Source of the DNA: Niallia circulans
Lineage (GTDB): Bacteria > Bacillota > Bacilli > Bacillales > Cytobacillaceae
Direction of reading: 5' to 3'
Assembly (NCBI RefSeq): GCF_003726095.1
Contig: NZ_CP026031.1
Span: 1,984,001-2,048,000, forward strand
Length of the DNA: 64,000 nucleotides
Below are positions 56,132 to 64,000 of this stretch, in pieces. Each line of letters begins with the position of its first letter. Position 1 is the first letter of the stretch. The notes beneath the pieces were generated by a model, which worked only from the letters and a program-made list of their open reading frames with translations, was not told the DNA's origin and ran no database searches. The position numbers and the translations under genes are program-made.

Positions 56132-58198
56132 CTACTTCACAATTATTTCATTTACACTTGCGAAACCTTTAATATAAGAAGCCATTTCCGCCATTAAATT
56201 TAGACGATTTTCTTTAATTTTCTCATTATCAGCCATTACCATAGTATGGTCAAAATATGCGGAGATTGTTTCTTGTAAAGAGAATAATAACTCAAAATAC
56301 TCTTTTTCTTCCACTTTGGTATTAATTTTTTCTTTAACTGCTGTAAAACGATTATATAGATCACTTTCATATTCATTTTCAAACAAACTAGGATCAACCG
56401 CTGAAACGGTTACTGCCTTATTGGAAATATTGATAATTCGACTTAAAGCTTCTATGCCTTCCTTGAAATTAGCATCATCTTTGTGTAGTTCTAGAACTTT
56501 TGCCTTTCTTAAAACACTTGCAGCCCCACCGATTTTTTCTGCTAAAACTGCATCAATCATATCATAGCGGATGCCTTGTTCTTGTAAAATATACTTCACT
56601 CGTAATTTGAAGAATGACAGCACTGAATCAACTAATTCTTGCCCGGAAACTTTTGACGTATTCTCTATTGCCTGTATCGACAGTTCAACCAATTGCTCAA
56701 TCGAAATATTCCAGTTTTTATCTATTAGGGTCTGGACAATTCCAGTTGCCTGTCTTCTTAATGCGTAAGGATCTTGTGAACCAGTTGGTACTAATCCAAT
56801 ACTAAAGAATGAAACAATTGTATCCAGTTTTTCTGCTAATGCAAGTACTGCCCCCACATTACTTGGTGCTGTTTCGTCATCTGCATGACGCGGCATATAA
56901 TGCTCATTAATAGCGTTCGCTACTGATGCTTTTTCTCCCTTTTGAAGGGCATAACGTTCTCCCATTAATCCTTGCAGCTCAGGGAATTCGTAAACCATAT
57001 TTGTTACAAGATCAAACTTAGCAATTTGCGCAGCTCTATCGACATCCTGTTTTTCTTCAGAAGTTAACTGTAATTCGTCGGCTAACTTAGAAGCAAGTAA
57101 ACGAACACGAGCTACTTTTTCTGCTAAAGTACCAATTTCTTCATGATATACGATTGCTTCTAGTTTTTTTAGAAGGTCGTCTATCGCTAACTTTTGATCT
57201 TCTTTGTAGAAGAACGCAGCATCAGCAAGTCTAGCTCTTAATACTTTCTCATTTCCCCTTGCAACTTTGTCAAGATGTTGATGATCCCCGTTCCGAACAG
57301 TTACAAAATAAGGTAACAACTTTCCTTCCTTCGACTTAACTGGGAAATAGCGTTGATGTTCTTTCATGCTCGTAATTAATACTTCTGTCGGTAACTCTAA
57401 ATAAGACTCATCAAAAGTCCCATATAAGGCAGTTGGATATTCAACTAAATTAGTAACTTCCTCTAACAAATCTTCATCAATTGGAATGATCCAATTGTTT
57501 TCTTCTTCTAATTTATTTATTTGTGAAACGATAGCTTCTTTTCTTTCCGCTGCATTAACCATCACATATTGAGCCAACATTTTCTTCTCATAATCTGAAG
57601 AGCTTTGAAAAACGATTTCTCCACCTAAAAAGCGATGACCACGTGACTGATTAGACGTTTCTACATTAGTAATAGAGAATGGAATAACCTCTTCTCCAAA
57701 TAAGGCAATAAGCCATTTAATTGGACGAATATATCGTAATTCATTATTGGCCCAACGCATATTTTTCGGGAATGTTAAACTTAGAATCAACTCTTTTAAT
57801 TCTGATAATAGTTCACTTGTCTGTTTCCCTTTAATAAATTTTTTAACATGAGCGTATTCCACACCATTTATCTCTTTAAAATAGATGTCTTCTACCGCTA
57901 AGCCTTGCCCTCTGGTGAATCCCGCAGCTGCTTTAGACCATTCACCAGCTTCGTTTAATGCAATACGTTTTGCAGGACCTTTTGCCTCTTCTTCCATGTC
58001 ATGCTGTGATTCATCTAAGCCAGTAACAAGAAGTGCCAATCTACGCGGGGAAGAAAAAGCCTGAACAGAAGCATAACCCAATTGTTTCTCCGCAAGCCAA
58101 GCCTCCATTTTCTCTTTTAGTGATTGTATACTAGCAGAGATAAAACGTGCTGGCATTTCTTCTAAACCGATTTCCAATAATAAGTCTCTTTTATTCAT
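56132..58198 (-). CDS. glyS: Glycyl-tRNA synthetase beta subunit
   Basis: The 688-residue beta subunit of the tetrameric bacterial glycyl-tRNA synthetase starts with [14 protein letters not shown] and ends with the anticodon-binding-like helical domain (~580-688). [12 protein letters not shown] (~50) and SRGHRFLGG (~184) are conserved. It binds tRNA-Gly for the alpha subunit. It overlaps the glyQ stop by 8 bp. Confidence 0.96.
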   Translation of the reverse strand: MNKRDLLLEIGLEEMPARFISASIQSLKEKMEAWLAEKQLGYASVQAFSSPRRLALLVTGLDESQHDMEEEAKGPAKRIALNEAGEWSKAAAGFTRGQGLAVEDIYFKEINGVEYAHVKKFIKGKQTSELLSELKELILSLTFPKNMRWANNELRYIRPIKWLIALFGEEVIPFSITNVETSNQSRGHRFLGGEIVFQSSSDYEKKMLAQYVMVNAAERKEAIVSQINKLEEENNWIIPIDEDLLEEVTNLVEYPTALYGTFDESYLELPTEVLITSMKEHQRYFPVKSKEGKLLPYFVTVRNGDHQHLDKVARGNEKVLRARLADAAFFYKEDQKLAIDDLLKKLEAIVYHEEIGTLAEKVARVRLLASKLADELQLTSEEKQDVDRAAQIAKFDLVTNMVYEFPELQGLMGERYALQKGEKASVANAINEHYMPRHADDETAPSNVGAVLALAEKLDTIVSFFSIGLVPTGSQDPYALRRQATGIVQTLIDKNWNISIEQLVELSIQAIENTSKVSGQELVDSVLSFFKLRVKYILQEQGIRYDMIDAVLAEKIGGAASVLRKAKVLELHKDDANFKEGIEALSRIINISNKAVTVSAVDPSLFENEYESDLYNRFTAVKEKINTKVEEKEYFELLFSLQETISAYFDHTMVMADNEKIKENRLNLMAEMASYIKGFASVNEIIVK

Positions 58199-59081
58199 GA
58201 CTTTTTCCCTCCTTACTTTTTAAAATCGGGAATCCTAATTTTTCTCTTTCTTCGTAGAAAGTTTTTGCCACTTTACGTGCTAAATTTCTGCATCTTCCAA
58301 TATACCCAGTTCTTTCTGTAACAGAAATAGCACCTTTAGCATCCAATAGGTTGAAAACGTGAGAGCATTTTAATACATAATCATAGGCAGGGTGTACTAG
58401 CCCTTCGTCCATTTGTCTATGCGCCTCTTTTTCATAGATTGAGAATAGATTAAACAGCATATCAGTGTCAGACGTTTCAAATGTATATTTACTATGTTCA
58501 AATTCTGGTTGATAAAAAATATCTTTGATTGTGAACCCATCTGTCCACTCTAAATCAAAAACATTTTCTTTATCTTGAATATAGGAAGCCAATCGCTCAA
58601 TTCCATATGTTATTTCAACCGATACTGGCTTACATTCAATACCGCCAACTTGTTGAAAATACGTAAATTGAGTAATTTCCATTCCATCAAGCCATACTTC
58701 CCATCCAAGACCTGCGCAGCCTAGAGAAGGATTTTCCCAGTTATCCTCTACAAAGCGAATATCATGCTCTAACGGATTAATCCCTAGTGCTCTTAGAGAA
58801 TCTAGATATAATTCTTGAATATTGTCAGGAGACGGCTTCATAATTACTTGAAATTGATGATGTTGATATAAGCGGTTTGGATTTTCTCCATATCGTCCAT
58901 CTGCCGGTCTTCTTGATGGCTCTACATATGCAACATTCCACGGTTCAGGACCAATCGCTCTTAAAAAAGTGTATGGACTCATCGTCCCTGCACCTTTTTC
59001 TACATCATATGCCTGCATTAGGATACAACCATAGTCAGACCAATGTTTTTGCAATGTTAAAATCATGTTTTGAATATTCAT
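58191..59081 (-). CDS. glyQ: Glycyl-tRNA synthetase alpha subunit
   Basis: A 296-residue class II catalytic subunit that activates glycine with ATP and charges tRNA-Gly. The characteristic [20 protein letters not shown] (~18-37) and [21 protein letters not shown] (~45) segments and [16 protein letters not shown] are present. It is headed by a T-box leader and followed by glyS. Confidence 0.97.
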   Translation of the reverse strand: MNIQNMILTLQKHWSDYGCILMQAYDVEKGAGTMSPYTFLRAIGPEPWNVAYVEPSRRPADGRYGENPNRLYQHHQFQVIMKPSPDNIQELYLDSLRALGINPLEHDIRFVEDNWENPSLGCAGLGWEVWLDGMEITQFTYFQQVGGIECKPVSVEITYGIERLASYIQDKENVFDLEWTDGFTIKDIFYQPEFEHSKYTFETSDTDMLFNLFSIYEKEAHRQMDEGLVHPAYDYVLKCSHVFNLLDAKGAISVTERTGYIGRCRNLARKVAKTFYEEREKLGFPILKSKEGKSHE

Positions 59082-59093
59082 TGCTTTCCTACA

Positions 59094-59376
59094 CCTCCGA
59101 ATTTATAAAACGTATATTCAGCATAGATTTATGTAGAGTTTGTTCTCGTAAAGAACACAAAAAACTCTCGTCCCTATGCCAAATATCTCTTGACATAGGG
59201 ACGAGAGTTAACCCGCGGTTCCACCCTATTTGCTGTATAACTACAGCCGCTTTCATACGCAGTTGCTCCAAGAACGCCTTCCTTAACGCTCATGAACTTG
59301 GCTTCCACTATCCCAAGCTCGCTTTTCATGAGGTGAATTAAGTACTACTTTCTTTTCAATGCAACACTCTTATTTA
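59094..59376 (-). promoter_or_regulatory. Glycine T-box leader of glyQS
   Basis: On the minus strand the T-box sequence AGGGTGGAACCGCG is at 59227-59214. It is followed by a strong terminator, ACTCTCGTCCCTATGTC paired with GCATAGGGACGAGAGT (59209-59161) and a T-run. An upstream stem I contains AGTAGTACTT near its start and a GGAAGCCAAG segment. Uncharged tRNA-Gly should stabilise the antiterminator and allow glyQS transcription. The leader is followed by glyQ only 80 bp beyond the terminator. Confidence 0.93.
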
Positions 59377-59381
59377 CATGA

Positions 59382-59410
59382 ATAATAACGAAAAAAATAT
59401 TAGTTGTCAA
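59382..59410 (-). promoter_or_regulatory. glyQS promoter
   Basis: On the minus strand TTGACA (59410-59405), a 17-bp spacer and TATTAT (59387-59382) form a good sigma-A promoter, just upstream of the T-box leader. Confidence 0.82.
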
Positions 59411-59459
59411 CCTTGCTTCGATTTCTTCTTGATGAAGATCACTCTTCATTCAATTACTT

Positions 59460-60215
59460 TTATGTAAAGGAATCCCCTAAATTTTTCATTGATTGAATAA
59501 ATTTTTTAGATTTCAAATACAATCCAGAATACTCTTCATAATAAGCATCAATAATCATACTCAGCTCTTTCTTAGTGGAATCTTTTACGGAGATACTTCC
59601 TAGACGGGAAATATCCATATAATAAAAAACCCGGAGCAGCTTTACTGTAGCCTGTGAGATTTTATAATGATAAGGGTCCTTTTCCAGGCATTGATGACAG
59701 ATTAATCCACCTTCTCTGATAGAAAAAGAAAAGTGGCCCTCTGTAGCTCCGCAAAAAACACAGCGATCTAATACTGGATATAATCCTAAGCTGTTTAACA
59801 TTTTTAGTTCATAGATATTTACTAATATTTCCGGATCATATTCTTCATTCATGTAATTCAACGTTTGATATAATAATTCAAAATGATAAGGATTGGGCTT
59901 TTTTTCATCTGTACATTTATCTGTAAGCTCTACTATATAGCTAGCATATGCAGTAAGAAAAATGTCTTCTTTTAATGAGCGCATACTCGATATTATGTCC
60001 CCTTGCTGTAAAAGCCCTAATCCACTACTTCGCTGGACGAGAAAATATCCATAGACAAAAGGCTGGGTTACAGCAGAAAGCCTGCTGTTAGGCTTTTTTG
60101 CACCTCTAGCCATTACCCCAACCTTTCCCCATTCTCTTGTATACAAAGTTACTATTTTATTGGATTCACCGTAATCGATGGATCTAATTACAATCCCTTC
60201 ACACTTTTCCAGCAT
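59460..60215 (-). CDS. recO: DNA repair protein RecO
   Basis: The 251-residue RecO loads RecA with RecR. It has an N-terminal OB fold ([20 protein letters not shown], then [15 protein letters not shown], ~30-45) and a helical C-terminal domain with a four-Cys zinc site (CVFCGAT ~153 and GGLICHQC ~170). ATG 60215 matches the usual start of the family; an ATG six bases upstream cannot be excluded. It follows yqzL by 33 bp. Confidence 0.93.
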   Translation of the reverse strand: MLEKCEGIVIRSIDYGESNKIVTLYTREWGKVGVMARGAKKPNSRLSAVTQPFVYGYFLVQRSSGLGLLQQGDIISSMRSLKEDIFLTAYASYIVELTDKCTDEKKPNPYHFELLYQTLNYMNEEYDPEILVNIYELKMLNSLGLYPVLDRCVFCGATEGHFSFSIREGGLICHQCLEKDPYHYKISQATVKLLRVFYYMDISRLGSISVKDSTKKELSMIIDAYYEEYSGLYLKSKKFIQSMKNLGDSFT

Positions 60216-60248
60216 CACCATTCACCATCCCTTACTATAAGGACAGTA

Positions 60249-60392
60249 CTATGAAATGGGATAATCGAGTTCCGCTAGTTCCTCTTCTTGCATTCCTGGT
60301 ATTTCATGATTATGCTTTTCTAATTCTTTAAAGAGTAGATAAGTATCAATGTTACCTGTTTGGGAAAAAACTTTCCAGGTAAAGTCTAACAT
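60249..60392 (-). CDS. yqzL: YqzL, small conserved protein
   Basis: The 47-codon gene encodes MLDFTWKVFSQTGNIDTYLL at the start and an acidic Glu-rich second half (GMQEEELAELDYP). ATG 60392 has AGGTGGGG upstream. YqzL is a small protein conserved directly upstream of recO in bacilli; the function is unknown. Confidence 0.85.
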   Translation of the reverse strand: MLDFTWKVFSQTGNIDTYLLFKELEKHNHEIPGMQEEELAELDYPIS

Positions 60393-60418
60393 GTAAAACC
60401 CCACCTTTCGATTTTTAA

Positions 60419-60586
60419 CTAGCTGTTTACAACCTTAATCTTATCATAGCCTGTCTTTATAAAATCATGAGACGAAAATATTGCTAATTGATTGCATGTA
60501 TAATTTTCAAATAACCGAATGCCTTCTTGTTTAATACGTTTTCCTATTGCTGAAATAAAGGAGACAACAGGATTTCCTTCTTTTTC
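60419..60586 (-). pseudogene. Coding-like fragment between era and yqzL, no start codon
   Basis: A 55-codon open stretch ends in TAG at 60421-60419 and reads like a protein (GNPVVSFISAIGKRIKQEGI, LFENYTCNQLAIFSSHDF, IKTGYDKIKVVNS). There is no ATG, GTG or TTG in it, and a stop directly precedes it. A second frame just upstream (GTAIKAAIRK) could have been continuous before a frameshift. I do not recognise the source; it may be a decayed gene or chance. Confidence 0.35.
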
Positions 60587-60621
60587 TTATGGCAGCCTTT
60601 ATAGCTGTTCCGTTCTAATTA

Positions 60622-62343
<1,722 letters not shown>

Positions 62344-62739
62344 CTAACCTGTTATAGCGCTCCATATTTTCGGGATAAAGATGATTCCGCCAATCACAAT
62401 CGAAAGAATTGCTGCGATAAAAACAGCACCAGCAGCTATGTCCTTTGCCTCTTTTGCCAATGGATGATATTCACTAGTAACAAGATCCACCACACGTTCT
62501 ATTGCCGTATTTATCAGTTCTAGGCTAATTACTAATCCAATACAAAACGCAATAAACATCCATTCCTGTTTGGACAAATCATTTAAAAGGCCCAATATAA
62601 TAACAAGAATGGTAATAACCAAATGAATCTTTACATTTCTTTCTTGTTTAATAGCAGTTAATATTCCCAATATCGCTAAACGGAAGGAGGATAATTGACT
62701 GTTCTTTCGAATTCTATTATCTTTGTAATCCGAACTCAT
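62344..62739 (-). CDS. dgkA: Diacylglycerol/undecaprenol kinase DgkA
   Basis: The 131-residue membrane kinase has three helices and the motifs [19 protein letters not shown] (~17-35), [13 protein letters not shown] (~74) and [14 protein letters not shown] (~98), the active-site signature. In Gram-positive bacteria this protein phosphorylates mainly undecaprenol, feeding the lipid carrier of wall synthesis. It overlaps ybeY by 23 bp. Confidence 0.94.
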   Translation of the reverse strand: MSSDYKDNRIRKNSQLSSFRLAILGILTAIKQERNVKIHLVITILVIILGLLNDLSKQEWMFIAFCIGLVISLELINTAIERVVDLVTSEYHPLAKEAKDIAAGAVFIAAILSIVIGGIIFIPKIWSAITG

Positions 62740-63187
62740 CTAAAATATCCTTTTGAAGAGTAAACATCACTTTTTCATCTTCTTCTGTCATATGGTCATA
62801 TCCTAGTAAGTGCAAGAAGCCATGAACAGATAAAAACCCAAGTTCTCTCATATAAGAATGACCATAATCATTAGCCTGTTCCTCCGCTTTATCGATAGAA
62901 ATGACAATATCTCCTAACATTCTAGGAAGTCCCTCTCCAACCAATTCCATTTCGCCTTCTCCTAATTCCTCCAGCGCAAAAGAAATAACATCTGTCGGTT
63001 GATCCTTTTCTCTATATTCTTTATTTATTTGTTGAATTTGTTCATTATGAACGAAGGTAATGGAAAGCTCAATTTCTCCTTGGAGATTTAGTTTTTCGGC
63101 TGCAAATTGTAAGACTTCCTCGATTTTCGCAATTTCACTTTCCTTCACCTTTTCGGTTTCATCAATAAAATCAATTTCTAAATTCAT
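62717..63187 (-). CDS. ybeY: Endoribonuclease YbeY
   Basis: The 156-residue zinc-dependent RNase acts in rRNA maturation and ribosome quality control. The metal site [11 protein letters not shown] (~120-130) is intact, and [13 protein letters not shown] (~58) is conserved. It lies between pgpH and dgkA in the usual operon. Confidence 0.95.
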   Translation of the reverse strand: MNLEIDFIDETEKVKESEIAKIEEVLQFAAEKLNLQGEIELSITFVHNEQIQQINKEYREKDQPTDVISFALEELGEGEMELVGEGLPRMLGDIVISIDKAEEQANDYGHSYMRELGFLSVHGFLHLLGYDHMTEEDEKVMFTLQKDILDEFGLQR

Positions 63188-63199
63188 ATTCGACTTCCT

Positions 63200-64000
63200 T
63201 TACTTTTTCATTTCTGGATATTCGATTCGCGAATGAAAAATCCCTTTTAACGTTTCACTTAATGTATTTCGAACAATATCTAATTCCTTTAATGTTAAAT
63301 CACATTCATCCAATTGTCCATCTTGCAAACGGTCAGAAATAATATTCTTAATTAATGAGTCAATTTGCTCGGTGGTTGGTGCATTTAAACTTCTTACAGC
63401 AGCTTCTACACTATCCGCAATTCCTATAATTGCTACCTCACGCGTTTGAGCTTTTGGGCCTGGATAACGGTAATCACTTTCTTTTACCTCTCCCCCTTTT
63501 TCCTTTGCCTTAAAATAAAAATATTTTAAGAGAGAGGTTCCATGATGCTGTTCGGCAATATCGACGATTTCCTTCGGTAATTTATATTTTCTTAATAACT
63601 CAGCTCCATCTGTTGCATGGGCAATAATGATATTTTTACTAGCCTGTGGGGGAATACGGTCGTGTGGATTTCCCATATTCATTTGATTTTCAATAAAAAA
63701 ATGTGGCCTTTTTGTTTTCCCGATATCATGATAATAACAACCAACTCTTGCCAATAATCCATTGGCGCCAATCGCTTCACATGCTGATTCCGCTAAATTG
63801 GCAACCATTACACTATGATGATACGTACCAGGTGCCTCTGTTAAGATTTTACGTAATAATGGATGGTTAGGATTGGAGAGCTCAATTAACTTAATGGTAG
63901 AAAGCACCCCAAACCCGGTTTCAAGGAAAGGTAAGAAACCGATTGTTAAAACAGCTGAACTTATTCCGGAAATAACGGCCAGTAAAAGGAATACACCGTA
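63200..64000 (-). CDS. pgpH: PgpH, 7TM-HD cyclic-di-AMP phosphodiesterase (C-terminal part)
   Basis: The frame is open from the right window edge, so only the last 266 codons are present. A membrane helix (FLLAVISGISSAVLTIGFL) is followed by LPFLETGFGVLSTIKLIELS and the HD domain: HHSVMVANLAE, YYHDIGKT (His-Asp), IIAHATDGAELL and IAEQHHGTSL. PgpH degrades c-di-AMP to pApA. The N-terminal extracellular domain and other membrane helices lie beyond the window. It is first in pgpH-ybeY-dgkA, 13 bp before ybeY. Confidence 0.95.
   Translation of the reverse strand, partial: YGVFLLLAVISGISSAVLTIGFLPFLETGFGVLSTIKLIELSNPNHPLLRKILTEAPGTYHHSVMVANLAESACEAIGANGLLARVGCYYHDIGKTKRPHFFIENQMNMGNPHDRIPPQASKNIIIAHATDGAELLRKYKLPKEIVDIAEQHHGTSLLKYFYFKAKEKGGEVKESDYRYPGPKAQTREVAIIGIADSVEAAVRSLNAPTTEQIDSLIKNIISDRLQDGQLDECDLTLKELDIVRNTLSETLKGIFHSRIEYPEMKK

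Noticed and set aside
59089..59341. Open frames in the glyQ leader
   Set aside because: They overlap the T-box stem I, antiterminator and terminator, which explain the sequence.

Overview
The window is a low-GC Firmicute chromosome segment, almost certainly Bacillaceae. Gene order follows the Bacillus subtilis region from comGA down to pgpH (yqfF) very closely, T-box and rho-independent terminators are frequent, and start sites carry strong AGGAGG-type ribosome binding sites. The genus cannot be fixed from the sequence alone; a Bacillus/Niallia-like relative is a reasonable guess. Nearly all of the window is conserved core chromosome. The accessory material is a mobile-element edge at the left end, two copies of a palindromic insertion repeat, a czc metal-efflux pair, a three-gene DUF4912/GH57-GT4 cluster and a 52-bp tandem repeat.

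0-5 kb: the C-terminus of a large serine recombinase abuts a comGA gene cut off inside its Walker A motif, so an integrated element (prophage or similar, extending left of the window) sits in comGA. Then come tRNA-Gln, a palindromic repeat copy, the czcO-czcD pair behind a promoter with an ArsR-type palindrome, a Cys-containing winged-helix regulator and a second repeat copy. 5-24 kb: yqgX-yqgV, yqgU, yqgT, an LtaS paralogue, yqgQ-glcK, the rhomboid protease gluP, a DinB-family protein, a DUF92 protein, yqgN, rpmG, the DUF4912/GH57-GT4 cluster and two small membrane proteins. 23-34 kb: the phosphate operon pstSCAB-phoU behind a five-repeat Pho box, two tandem class B PBP genes (one frameshifted), an MFS transporter and sodA. 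34-48 kb: fnr, yqgC, yqgB, a chemoreceptor, yqfZ, ispG, yqfX, yqfW, zur (with a Zur-box-like palindrome), yqfT, nfo, cshB, yqfQ, ispH and the tandem repeat array. 48-64 kb: yqfO-trmK, the macromolecular-synthesis genes dnaG-sigA, yqxD, ccpN-yqfL, T-box-controlled glyQS, recO-yqzL, era-cdd, dgkA-ybeY and the start of pgpH.

Functionally the window combines phosphate uptake, cell envelope synthesis (PBPs, LtaS, YqgT, DgkA), isoprenoid synthesis (IspG and IspH), metal homeostasis (CzcD, Zur), oxygen sensing and defence (Fnr, SodA), and replication, transcription and translation core functions. Points deserving a second look are the comGA interruption, the frameshifted PBP copy, the missing canonical start of ccpN, the GH57-GT4 fusion cluster, the 52-bp hairpin-containing tandem array, the palindromic repeat pair and an unassigned coding-like fragment between era and yqzL.
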